A stretch of 50,579 bases of DNA from Paenibacillus pini JCM 16418 (GTDB lineage: Bacteria; Bacillota; Bacilli; Paenibacillales; Paenibacillaceae). Positions 16,136-24,675 of the stretch are shown here, piece after piece; position 1 is the first letter of the stretch; each line of letters opens with the position of its first letter. The notes beneath the pieces are model-generated. The model did no database searches and had not been told where the DNA came from. It was given only the letters and a program-made list of their open reading frames with translations. The translations under genes and the position numbers were made by a program. The stretch lies in contig NZ_BAVZ01000023.1 of NCBI RefSeq assembly GCF_000576305.1, forward strand, positions 1 to 50,579, written 5' to 3'.

Positions 16136-17668
16136 ATGACACTCTCTAAGAGTAAAGAACAAGATGTATATGCTATTTATATCAGGGTTTCCTCCGATAA
16201 ACAGGCTGATAGCGGAGACTCTATACCCATGCAAGAAAATCTAGGAGTAGGTATTATTGAGAAAAATAATGGAATCCTTTTCAAGGTTTACATTGAACCA
16301 GCAGTATCCGCTTCTAAAACAAAATTAAAGGATAGAACAATCCTGCTTGAGTGTCTTGGCGATGCTAAGGCAGGATTGTTTAATAAGCTGATAGTCTATC
16401 GAAGAGACAGAATCGCAAGAAAGATAGAAGATTCTTTAGCAATAAGAAGTGCTTTAGAACAAGCTAACTGTGAGTTAATATATTCTGCAACTGGTGAAAT
16501 GCAATCTTCAAATAATGACCCTTATGGAAAAATGATGGAGAATATTAGAGCTTCTTTAGATGAAATAGAATCAGCTCAAATATCAATGAGGGTTTCGGAT
16601 GTAATGAGAGACAAAGCGAAGAGAGGAGAAAATAGCGGTGGAAATTTACCGTTTGGATATTATAGAAAAGATGAGCAAATATTATTGATACCAGAAGATG
16701 TTGAAATAATTAAGGAAATTGAAGAATTGTATTTAGGTGGATATGGTATACATTCAATAGTTAAATGGCTAAGTGGTGAAAAAATCTCTAATCTAGGCGC
16801 GCGCGCGCAAGGAGCCGCTTTTAGAAGAAAACAATACAAACGTAGTAGCGAAAAGTGGACTAATGACGTAGTTAAAACAATCTTGTATAATCCCTTCTAT
16901 TCGGGCATGGTTCTTTACAGTACAGAAGGGGATAGGAGACTACTTAAACCAGATGATGTAGACGAAAAAGTAATTCGCGCAATTGGAACTCAAGAAGTAT
17001 GCCGAACATCAAAAAGACAGCAGGAAATCAACAGAATTAGAGATAATAAGAAAAACTCAGTAAGATCACCCCGTTTTTATACAACTAGTTTTCTTCTATC
17101 TGGAATTATTTATTGTGCAGAATGTGGAAATAAATATAATACCCGCAACACAACAAAAGGTAATGGTGCTCAATATTTATATTATGTTTGTTCAAGTAAG
17201 CATTCACATAAATACGAAAATTGCTCTAGCTCAATTTTTAAAAAAGAGATATTAGAAGAGTATGTTCTACAAAAGATTAAAGAAGATATATCTGACATAG
17301 ACTATTCAAATCTAACTAATAGGATACAAAATGGTTTGATTGAATCTGACAATGTATTAGTAAATGAATTAAAAGAAATTGAAAAAAAAATATCTAGATA
17401 TAATAAAGACTATACATCTATTCGAAGATTGCTCTTAGATTTGGATGAGGAAGATAACAATTATACTCTTCTAAGAGACAATTATCAGGAAGATCAAGCC
17501 GAAATATTAAAAAAAATAAATGAAACTAAAATTCGCAAATCAATAGCAGAAGATAAAATGTTAATGCAGTCTCAGAAAAAAGATGCTACTGAATCAATGA
17601 TCGATAATTTTAAAGAATTCTCTACTATGATTGATACAGCACCATTTTATCTAAAAAACGCTTGTTAG
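16136..17668 (+). CDS. Large serine recombinase (integrase), C-terminus out of frame
   Basis: The resolvase domain opens YAIYIRVSSDKQ with the catalytic serine, followed by YRRDRIAR and SLDEIESAQIS. The recombinase domain spans about residues 170-290 (GENSGGNLPFGY, WTNDVVKTILYNPFYSGM). A zinc ribbon (CAECGNKYNTR ... CSS ... NCSS) follows, then a coiled coil. It catalyses site-specific integration and excision. ATG 16136 follows GGAGG. The frame stops at 17668, but the family's C-terminal segment (RLLDGILERIDID ... FYYKIN) lies one frame away, reached by adding one A at 17651-17656. That frame runs on into pdp. Confidence 0.87.
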   Translation: MTLSKSKEQDVYAIYIRVSSDKQADSGDSIPMQENLGVGIIEKNNGILFKVYIEPAVSASKTKLKDRTILLECLGDAKAGLFNKLIVYRRDRIARKIEDSLAIRSALEQANCELIYSATGEMQSSNNDPYGKMMENIRASLDEIESAQISMRVSDVMRDKAKRGENSGGNLPFGYYRKDEQILLIPEDVEIIKEIEELYLGGYGIHSIVKWLSGEKISNLGARAQGAAFRRKQYKRSSEKWTNDVVKTILYNPFYSGMVLYSTEGDRRLLKPDDVDEKVIRAIGTQEVCRTSKRQQEINRIRDNKKNSVRSPRFYTTSFLLSGIIYCAECGNKYNTRNTTKGNGAQYLYYVCSSKHSHKYENCSSSIFKKEILEEYVLQKIKEDISDIDYSNLTNRIQNGLIESDNVLVNELKEIEKKISRYNKDYTSIRRLLLDLDEEDNNYTLLRDNYQEDQAEILKKINETKIRKSIAEDKMLMQSQKKDATESMIDNFKEFSTMIDTAPFYLKNAC

Positions 17669-17789
17669 ATGGTATATTGGAAAGAATCGATATCGATAAG
17701 TCTGGTAACACTACTTTTTATTATAAAATAAATATGGATAGTTTTAAAAGAACAACAACTAGCGTTGAAAATCAAAAACTATCTGTTAT

Positions 17790-17815
17790 GTCTTTTGGCG
17801 GTGTGGGTGATACAA
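17790..17815 (+). other. Right attachment junction (attR) inside pdp
   Basis: Sequence similarity to pyrimidine-nucleoside phosphorylase begins at about 17797 with GGVGDTTTLV. Before that the frame encodes recombinase tail (YYKINMDSFK and on to VMSF). The crossover must lie near 17795-17810, where the family's normal STGGVGDTTT is interrupted. The matching attL lies outside the window. Confidence 0.7.
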
Positions 17816-18846
17816 CTACACTTGTGTTGGCACCATTAGTTGCTGCTTTGGATATTCCTGTAGCTAAAATGTCAGGTCGCGGACTTGGTCATACAGGTGG
17901 CACAATCGATAAGCTTGAATCTATCGAAGGCTTCCATGTAGAAATCGAGCGCGAAGAGTTCGTAAGACTCGTCAATGAATACAAAATTGCAGTCATCGGC
18001 CAAACAGGAAATCTCACACCTGCCGATAAGAAACTGTATGCTTTACGTGACGTGACAGCGACTGTTGATTCCATTCCTATGATCGCAAGTTCCATCATGA
18101 GTAAGAAAATTGCTGCAGGTTCTGATGCGATCGTACTGGATGTGAAAACAGGCGCAGGCGCATTCATGAAAACTGTTGATGATGCGAAGGAACTAGCTCA
18201 TGCGATGGTAAGCATTGGTAACAATGTTGGACGTAAGACGATGGCAGTTATTTCGGACATGAGCCAACCGTTAGGTCTTGCAATTGGTAATGCGCTTGAA
18301 GTTAAGGAAGCTATTGATACATTGAAGGGTCATGGTCCTAAAGATTTGGAAGAGCTATGTCTTGCACTTGGACGTCAAATGGTATTCCTTGCAAATAAAG
18401 CAAACTCATTAGAAGAAGCCGAAGAGATGCTGAGAGAGGTTATCCGGAACGGTAAAGCTCTTGAGAAGTTCAAGGAATTTATCGTAAACCAAGGTGGTAA
18501 CCCAGATGTTATTGATAACCCTGAGAAATTACCTCAGGCTAAATACTTGATAGAAGTTCCTGCCAAAGAAGATGGAGTTGTGTCTGAGATCATAGCTGAC
18601 GAAATTGGAACCGCAGCGATGTGGCTAGGAGCAGGTCGTGCAACGAAAGAATCGGAAATCGATTTGGCTGTAGGACTTATGCTGAATAAGAAGATTGGGG
18701 ATGCTGTTAAGAAGGGCGAGTCCCTCGTTACGATCCACGCGAATCGTGAGAATGTGGATGATGTAATGAACTGTCTCTACGAAAACATTCGTATTGCTGA
18801 CCATGCAGAAGCACCGGTACTGGTACACGGTATCATTACAGAATAG
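17797..18846 (+). pseudogene. pdp: Pyrimidine-nucleoside phosphorylase, 5' part displaced by insertion
   Basis: The 349 residues match the C-terminal four fifths of Pdp, the enzyme splitting thymidine and uridine with phosphate. They include the family signature SGRGLGHTGGTIDKLE, KKIAAGSDAIVLDVKTGAGAFMK, and the C-terminal ATKESEIDLAVG. About 84 N-terminal residues, including the dimer helices, are absent. They should lie at the far end of the element. As it stands the gene is cut, so pyrimidine salvage by this enzyme should fail until the element excises. It is more GC-rich than the element and has host codon usage. Confidence 0.85.
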
Positions 18847-18885
18847 TGACTGCTGAAATATGAATGAATGTAATTATAATAAAAA

Positions 18886-18915
18886 GGGTTGAGTAGCTAT
18901 TATGCTGCTCAACCC
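18886..18915. terminator. Bidirectional intrinsic terminator
   Basis: Arms GGGTTGAGTAGC (18886-18897) and GCTGCTCAACCC (18904-18915) form an almost perfect stem. A run of A before it gives a strong T-run for the leftward DUF4190 gene, and a weaker T-rich tract follows for pdp. It separates the convergent genes. Confidence 0.8.
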
Positions 18916-18942
18916 TGTTTATATGTACTTGGATTCGTTTTT

Positions 18943-19311
18943 TTATCCAATAAATCTTGAAGAAAGAATGCTCATCGCATCATATGTCGTTGGCTCATTT
19001 ACTGCAATGACAAAAATGATGATTAAGAAGATAATAATGATGAGATATAAGATCGTTCCCACAATACCGCATACTAGACCAGCTATAGCTAATCCACGTC
19101 CTTGCTCATTCTTAACTTTAATTTCCTTTAAAGCTAACGCACCAAATATAATTGCTAATATACCTAGAATAATCCCTACATACGGCGTAAATGCTAGAAT
19201 ACCGAGAATGAGAGCTGCTATGGCTTTTCCGTTTGTTACTGCAGGTGGATAAGGTGGGTAAGGCGGTTGTTGCTGGTATTGATTATACTCATTATCTGTG
19301 TACGGTTCCAA
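18943..19311 (-). CDS. DUF4190-type two-TM membrane protein
   Basis: The 122-residue protein has a Pro, Tyr and Gln-rich N-terminal tail (YQQQPPYPPYPP), then two hydrophobic hairpins: KAIAALILGILAFTPYVGI and, after a charged loop (KEIKVKNEQGRGLAI), AGLVCGIVGTILYL with a very hydrophobic end. This is the DUF4190 pattern. Its function is unknown. TTG at 19311 is chosen because AGGGGG stands nine bases upstream. Further in-frame starts upstream have no ribosome binding site. Confidence 0.65.
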   Translation of the reverse strand: MEPYTDNEYNQYQQQPPYPPYPPAVTNGKAIAALILGILAFTPYVGIILGILAIIFGALALKEIKVKNEQGRGLAIAGLVCGIVGTILYLIIIIFLIIIFVIAVNEPTTYDAMSILSSRFIG

Positions 19312-19447
19312 CGATAAAATCCCCCTAAATGAATTGTTTAAATTTCCTAATATGCACATGTCACCTTTTATTATACCCAGTATTCTCCAATATGGCTACG
19401 TAAAACGTCAATATTCTACAATTCTATGTTTAATACACTTTGTAGAA

Positions 19448-20323
19448 TTATATGCTGAAATTCTTTCTTAATTCTGAAGGAGAGATATCTTTATATTTTT
19501 TAAATGCACGGCTGAAATAATAAATGTCTTTAAAGCCAGTCGATAGAGCAATCTCCGATATATTCAATCGTGAATTTCGTAATAAATATTCCGATTTATT
19601 AATGCGCAGCGTATTAATATATTCAGTCACCGTGCGCGCGGTTAGCTCTTTGAATAATCGGCTGAAATGAAATCGGCTCAAACCTGCCAAATTAGCCAGT
19701 AATTCTACCGACAGCTCCTCTGAATAATGTTCATCAATATATTCAAAAATGGGAGTGAATCGTTCCAAATTCTTAATACGCAGCTGCTCATTTTCATTTG
19801 ATGAATAATCGACAACGTAATTGCGAAGCAGCAGTGTTAGAATCCGGTATAAATAGGATTTAACCGACAGTTCATAGCTAAACGGACGTTCTTTTAGTTC
19901 CTTTATTAGTGAGGTTACGCAGTTTACCATCTCGTCATCATCCGTTATTTTACTCGCAAATAAAATACGGTTTTGGGTAATCGGTGTTATAAATTTCGTC
20001 TCAACGGCATCGAGTGATTGGCTTTGCAAAAGTTTCATATCAACGATCATCGCATAATAGACTAAATCTTCCGATAAACTGGTGCCGTAGTGTAAATCAT
20101 TACTATTAATAACAACAATCTCACCAGCATGCACTTCATGGGGAATCGAGTTTATTTCAATAATGGCCGAGCCCTTAGAGAAATATAAAAATTCAATATG
20201 ATTATGCCAATGATGTGGAAAGAGAGTCATACCATATTCGTTAGCTGAGCAATCATTTACTTTTACAGGAAAAAAGGGATTGGGCATATCCATGGGTTCC
20301 CTTAAATCAAGGGGTCGCTGCAT
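19448..20323 (-). CDS. AraC family transcriptional regulator
   Basis: A 291-residue regulator. The N-terminal cupin (FPHHWHNHIEFLYFSKGSA, HEVHAGEIVVINSNDLHYG) should bind a sugar-like effector. The C-terminal 100 residues hold two helix-turn-helix units (VELLANLAGLSRFHFSRLFK and ISEIALSTGFKDIYYFSRAFK). ATG 20323 follows GAGGTG with six bases between. It is divergent from an oxidoreductase-isomerase cassette and is its likely activator. Confidence 0.82.
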   Translation of the reverse strand: MQRPLDLREPMDMPNPFFPVKVNDCSANEYGMTLFPHHWHNHIEFLYFSKGSAIIEINSIPHEVHAGEIVVINSNDLHYGTSLSEDLVYYAMIVDMKLLQSQSLDAVETKFITPITQNRILFASKITDDDEMVNCVTSLIKELKERPFSYELSVKSYLYRILTLLLRNYVVDYSSNENEQLRIKNLERFTPIFEYIDEHYSEELSVELLANLAGLSRFHFSRLFKELTARTVTEYINTLRINKSEYLLRNSRLNISEIALSTGFKDIYYFSRAFKKYKDISPSELRKNFSI

Positions 20324-20343
20324 TTCATTCACCTCAAAATAGC

Positions 20344-20403
20344 ACATTTGTCTAAATGTTCAGCACTGCTCTTCATGGCAGTCTTATATAGAACTATTAT
20401 AAT
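20344..20403. promoter_or_regulatory. Operator-like palindrome and -10 box between divergent genes
   Basis: ACATTTGTCTAAATGT (20344-20359) is a perfect inverted repeat with a four-base centre in the intergenic region shared by the AraC gene and the catabolic cassette. TATAAT stands at 20398-20403 for rightward transcription without a good -35 box, as expected of an activator-dependent promoter. Confidence 0.5.
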
Positions 20404-20450
20404 TCAATTAAGAAGACAAAAGCGAGACACAAAAGGAGAGTTGAATTGAA

Positions 20451-21508
20451 ATGAACAAAGTAAGAGTAGCTATTATTGGAGCTGGATCGATTTCGGAATC
20501 TCATTTAAATGCCTACCAGAACAATCCTAATGCAGAAATCGTTGCGATCTGTGATTTGAATGAGGAAAGAGCCAAAACGGTAGCCCAGAAATACGGAGCT
20601 CAGAAAACATATACAGATTATCAAGCATTATTGGCTGACCCGGATGTAGATGCTGTCAGCATATGTACATGGAACAATCTACATGCCGAAACAAGTATCG
20701 CTGCGGTTCGCGCCGGCAAACATGTATTGGTTGAAAAGCCACTTTGCCGCACAGTTGAAGAAGCTCATCAAATTCAGCAGGCAGTTCGCGAGAGTAAAGC
20801 CATTCTTCAAGTTGGCTATGTACGTCGTCACGATCCTAACGTTGAACTACTTCAAAACTTCATCAATAATGATGAGTTCGGTAACTTATATTATGCCAAA
20901 GCATCCATTCTACGCCGTTTAGGTAATCCAGGTGGATGGTTCGCGGATAAAGAACGCTCAGGCGGCGGACCACTGATTGATATTGGTGTTCACGTCATCG
21001 ACCTCTGCTGGTTCATGATGGGCAAGCCTAAGGTGAAATCTGTTACTGGTAACGTCTATCAAAAGCTCGGAAATCGAGCGCATATCCGCAATTTTTCTTT
21101 CTATAAAGCAGCAGATTACGATTCAAGTAAGAATACAGTAGAAGATATGGCTAATGCGTTAATCCGTTTTGAGAATGGTGCATCGCTTATGGTAGATGTC
21201 AGCTTCTCGCTTCACGCTAAGGAAGATGAATCAACTGTGAAGATATTCGGGGAAAAGGGCGGCTTTGAAATTGATCCTGCACTCTTTATCGTAACTGAGA
21301 AGCATGACACGATCCTCAACATTCAACCTCAGACAGACCATAAAGCTTCCAATTTGTAGCCGCATTCCAGAATGAAATCAACAATTTCATTGAGAATATT
21401 CAGCAGGGTAAAGAACCTAACAGTCCTGTAGAAGATGGTGTAGAAATGATGAGAATGCTGAATGCCATTTATGAATCTGCTGAGAAGGGAGTCGAAATTA
21501 TACTATGA
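20451..21508 (+). pseudogene. Gfo/Idh/MocA family oxidoreductase, frameshifted near the 3' end
   Basis: The Rossmann start VRVAIIGAGSISESHL, the nucleotide loop CDLNEERAK, and VLVEKPLCRT (the EKP motif) identify an NAD(P)-dependent sugar or inositol dehydrogenase. GGPLIDIGVHVIDLCWFMMG holds the usual Asp and His of the active site. The frame ends at 21359, but a base added at the GCTTCC around 21342-21347 continues it as FVAAFQNEINNFI to a stop at 21508, which overlaps the next ATG as in an intact operon. The full product would be about 352 residues. The break is probably a base-calling error. Confidence 0.75.
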
Positions 21509-22362
21509 AAATCGGAGTAAGCACATACAGCCTATTTCGTCCCATTCATTCGGGTGAAATCACGGTAATCGAAGCTATTGAGAAGATCGCAGCTATAGGT
21601 GGCGAGCATGTAGAGATCGTTCCCGTTGGTTATAGTTTGACAGACAATCCTGAACTTATCGATCAAATCGTAGCTAAAGCGGCTGAACTTAAACTCGATA
21701 TTTCTAACTATGCGATCTATGCTAATTTTGGTGTAGACACAGAGGAAGAGTATGAGCAGGAAATTGAGCGTGTGAAGAAAGAGGTCGACATTGCGGCGCG
21801 TCTAGGGGTTAAGCTCATGCGTCATGATGTAGCAGGACGTAAGGATACATCGATTAAGCAATTTAACAGTGAAGTGAAGCGTTTAGCAGAGGCTTGTCGC
21901 CAAATTGCTGATTATGCAGCTCAATATGATATCACGACTAGTGTTGAGAATCATGGGTACTATATTCAGGCAAGTGATCGTGTTCAAACATTGATTCAAG
22001 AAGTTGATCGTTCTAATTTTAAAACTACGCTCGATGTGGGTAACTTTATGTGCGTAGATGAAGATCCAGTTGCCGCAGTGAAAAACAATATATCTTATGC
22101 TTCAATCGTTCATATCAAAGATTTCTATTTGCGCCCAGCAGCACAGTATCCAGGCGAGGGATGGTTTAAGACTGCAAGTGGTAACTATCTCAGAGGTGCA
22201 ATCTCAGGACAAGGTGATCTTAACCTGCGAGAATCTCTGCGTATAGTGAAGGAATCTGGTTTTGACGGGTATCTATCTATCGAATTTGAAGGAATGGAAG
22301 ATTCCTATGTAGGCACTCAAATCGGTCTAGATAATGTAAGAAGACTTTGGAATGAAATTTAG
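21505..22362 (+). CDS. Sugar phosphate isomerase/epimerase (AP endonuclease-2 fold)
   Basis: A 285-residue TIM barrel with metal ligands in the family positions: EHVEIVP, TSVENHG, TTLDVGNF, VHIKDFY and YLSIEFEG. Relatives interconvert or dehydrate sugars and inositols (IolE, IolH and similar). ATG overlaps the stop of the repaired dehydrogenase, so the two are coupled. Its exact substrate cannot be assigned. Confidence 0.75.
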   Translation: MKIGVSTYSLFRPIHSGEITVIEAIEKIAAIGGEHVEIVPVGYSLTDNPELIDQIVAKAAELKLDISNYAIYANFGVDTEEEYEQEIERVKKEVDIAARLGVKLMRHDVAGRKDTSIKQFNSEVKRLAEACRQIADYAAQYDITTSVENHGYYIQASDRVQTLIQEVDRSNFKTTLDVGNFMCVDEDPVAAVKNNISYASIVHIKDFYLRPAAQYPGEGWFKTASGNYLRGAISGQGDLNLRESLRIVKESGFDGYLSIEFEGMEDSYVGTQIGLDNVRRLWNEI

Positions 22363-22385
22363 TATATGAGAAGAGGTGCTTGAGG

Positions 22386-23258
22386 ATGAATAACAAGATT
22401 GGCGTAATCGTAGATAGCTTCTGTGTAGGCGTTAGAGAAGGCTTGCAGAAAGCGAAGAGTGTAGGGGCAGATGGCGTTCAAATCTATGCCGTAAGCGGCG
22501 AGATGGACCCTGCTAATCTGTCTACAGCACAACGTACAGAACTTAAGTCATATATTGCATCTCTAGGTTTAGAAATTTCTGCATTGGTTGGAGATCTTGG
22601 AGGTTACGGATTCCAAGATAAACAAGTCAATGCTGAGAAAATCGAGAAATCCAAGCGCATTCTAGATTTAGCAGTTGAGATGGGTACATCTGTCGTAACT
22701 ACACATATTGGAATCGTTCCTGAAGATACAAATAGCGAAATCTATCACAACATGCATACAGCCTGCGAAGAACTCGCTGCATATGCAACAAGCATGAATG
22801 CATATTTTGCGATTGAGACAGGTCCAGAACCTTCTGCGAGATTAAAGCAGTTCCTTGATGGACTTAGCTCCAAAGGTGTGTCCGTGAATTTTGACCCTGC
22901 GAATATGGTCATGGTGACTGGTGATGATCCAGTTGAAGGTGTATACAATCTTAGAGATTATATCGTACACACACATGCGAAGGACGGTATTCGTCTGCAA
23001 GAAGTTCCTGCACATTATATTTATGAATCCCTAGGTTACGAAGCACCATCGAATGAGAACAATACATTTGTTCCAGGTGAAGGTCAATATTTCAGCGAAG
23101 TACCACTAGGTGAAGGAAGCGTGAATTGGCAGAACTATCTGAAAGCGCTGACAGATATAGGCTACCAAGGGTACTTGACGATTGAGCGTGAAGTTGGAGA
23201 TGATCCAGCTGCAGATATTTCTAAGGCGGTTCAGTTCTTGAAGCAGTATAGAGTATAA
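22386..23258 (+). CDS. Second sugar phosphate isomerase/epimerase
   Basis: A 290-residue TIM-barrel protein of the same superfamily as its neighbour but not close in sequence. Metal-ligand segments are VVTTHIG, FAIETGPEP, NFDPANMVM, VHTHAKD and YLTIEREVG. ATG 22386 is chosen with GAGGTG eight bases upstream. A TTG at 22380 is nearer. It is the last gene of the cassette, and a terminator follows. Two isomerases with one dehydrogenase suggest a route through a keto-sugar or inosose. Confidence 0.75.
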   Translation: MNNKIGVIVDSFCVGVREGLQKAKSVGADGVQIYAVSGEMDPANLSTAQRTELKSYIASLGLEISALVGDLGGYGFQDKQVNAEKIEKSKRILDLAVEMGTSVVTTHIGIVPEDTNSEIYHNMHTACEELAAYATSMNAYFAIETGPEPSARLKQFLDGLSSKGVSVNFDPANMVMVTGDDPVEGVYNLRDYIVHTHAKDGIRLQEVPAHYIYESLGYEAPSNENNTFVPGEGQYFSEVPLGEGSVNWQNYLKALTDIGYQGYLTIEREVGDDPAADISKAVQFLKQYRV

Positions 23259-23283
23259 ATATATTCATTCAACATACAATATA

Positions 23284-23332
23284 GTGGCGGTTGTTCCTGT
23301 TGCTTTAACGGGGAGTAGCCGCTGCTTTTTTG
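23284..23332 (+). terminator. Intrinsic terminator of the sugar cassette
   Basis: AGTGGCGGTTGTTCC pairs with GGGAGTAGCCGCTGCT through a long stem with several G-U pairs, followed by six T. It also lies between the cassette and the convergent ger operon. Confidence 0.7.
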
Positions 23333-23342
23333 TGATCAGTTG

Positions 23343-24431
23343 TTAACTTCTTTTCACAAGTAATGAGCGGAGCCAATCGACTAATAAATAGAATAGAGGG
23401 ATCGTTTCGGATATAAGGACAAAAGGAATCCATCCATGCTCTAATAAATGATTGAGTTCTGTCTGTGTTCTGACAATGGTTAGAGACAAGCCTACCACTA
23501 GAGCTGTTATGACGAATGAAAAGGGCTTGTGATCTTTTAAAGAAAAGATATGAGTTAACCCTGCTGTGGCTGCAAATATAAGTAAGCTGATTTTGATAAA
23601 CAAACTTGATAGCCAGATGGCAATGAGTAGAGGATCTAAGTTTTCTAGGAACGTAGATGTCTTCGCGAAACGTAGGAGCTCAAACTCCGGATATGTAAGG
23701 TTAGAAGGCAGCTCGGGGCCAAAAACCAAAATTACTGGAAGAAGGTTAGCTAAGATAATGAAAATGGACGTAATTGTTGCCCAGGTCAGAGATTTCATTG
23801 TTTTTTCGTTACTAATAATATAGGGCATTACAAATACTATAAAAGCCATCTCACCAAAGAGTGAAGCGATAAGAAAACTACCGTTTGTAATCCCGGCAAG
23901 TTCCATATGATTTAAAAATGCTATGGCCATGTCATAATTAATTTCTTTACTTACGATGAAGGGAATAAACAATATTCCTGCGATGGTAAAAAAGAAAATA
24001 CCTTGAGCAGCTCTAAAAATACTTTCAATTCCGGAACGGACAGCATAGGCAATACAAATACCAAAGAGACTAGAAACAGCCCACTGCGGCGTATCGGGAA
24101 GATAGACCTGAATAACAAGATCCTGTAATTCTCTTAGTATAAAGGCAGCAATGCATAATATTGCGAAAATCATAAATACCATTAGCGGGTAATGAATCCA
24201 TCTCCCCATAATCTTTTTACCGTAAGAAGAGAAAAATTGGGTGGGTCTTCTCATCGCTAAAAGAAAGGATCCATATGTCAGTATAAGTCCTAATATCGCC
24301 CCTATGAAGATCGAAACCCAAGAGGAATAATGACTCTTTTTAATAATAGGCCCAATTAAAAAGCCGATAGTTGATGTAAATAAATATAGACTATAGAGCA
24401 TATAAATCTGGAGTTGGTTGATTTTCGCCAT
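23343..24431 (-). CDS. GerAB-family spore germination permease
   Basis: A 362-residue membrane protein with about ten hydrophobic segments in the APC-like layout of GerAB proteins. It is the germinant-binding subunit of a GerA-type receptor in the spore inner membrane. ATG 24431 follows GAGGTTAC. It is the last gene of the leftward operon 25871-27487, 24672-25874, 24451-24675. Known family: amino-acid or sugar receptors. The particular germinant is unknown. Confidence 0.83.
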   Translation of the reverse strand: MAKINQLQIYMLYSLYLFTSTIGFLIGPIIKKSHYSSWVSIFIGAILGLILTYGSFLLAMRRPTQFFSSYGKKIMGRWIHYPLMVFMIFAILCIAAFILRELQDLVIQVYLPDTPQWAVSSLFGICIAYAVRSGIESIFRAAQGIFFFTIAGILFIPFIVSKEINYDMAIAFLNHMELAGITNGSFLIASLFGEMAFIVFVMPYIISNEKTMKSLTWATITSIFIILANLLPVILVFGPELPSNLTYPEFELLRFAKTSTFLENLDPLLIAIWLSSLFIKISLLIFAATAGLTHIFSLKDHKPFSFVITALVVGLSLTIVRTQTELNHLLEHGWIPFVLISETIPLFYLLVDWLRSLLVKRS

Positions 24432-24450
24432 ACAAGTAACCTCATTTTCA

Positions 24451-24675
24451 TTAATTTCCGATGTGCATGAATTTTTCAACGGGATCGAATACCATTTCTA
24501 TGACTTGAGCCATTGCCCACTGTCCATTGAAATAGTGTAATGCTTCCAAACAAATACAGACAGCAATACCCATAGCTATGACGATTACAAAAGTACGTTT
24601 CTTGCGTTGTCTAAGATGCATATATCTCCATTCTAACCAGAGGATACATCCGAACAGGAGTGCAATGACAATCAT
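24451..24675 (-). CDS. Small two-TM protein of the ger operon
   Basis: A 74-residue protein with an N-terminal hydrophobic helix (MIVIALLFGCILWLEW), a basic cytoplasmic loop (HLRQRKKR) and a second helix (TFVIVIAMGIAVCICL). It overlaps the GerAC-type gene by four bases and precedes the permease gene by 20. This size, topology and place match the D subunits described in some Bacillus ger operons. I infer that role; there is no sequence motif to prove it. Confidence 0.65.
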   Translation of the reverse strand: MIVIALLFGCILWLEWRYMHLRQRKKRTFVIVIAMGIAVCICLEALHYFNGQWAMAQVIEMVFDPVEKFMHIGN

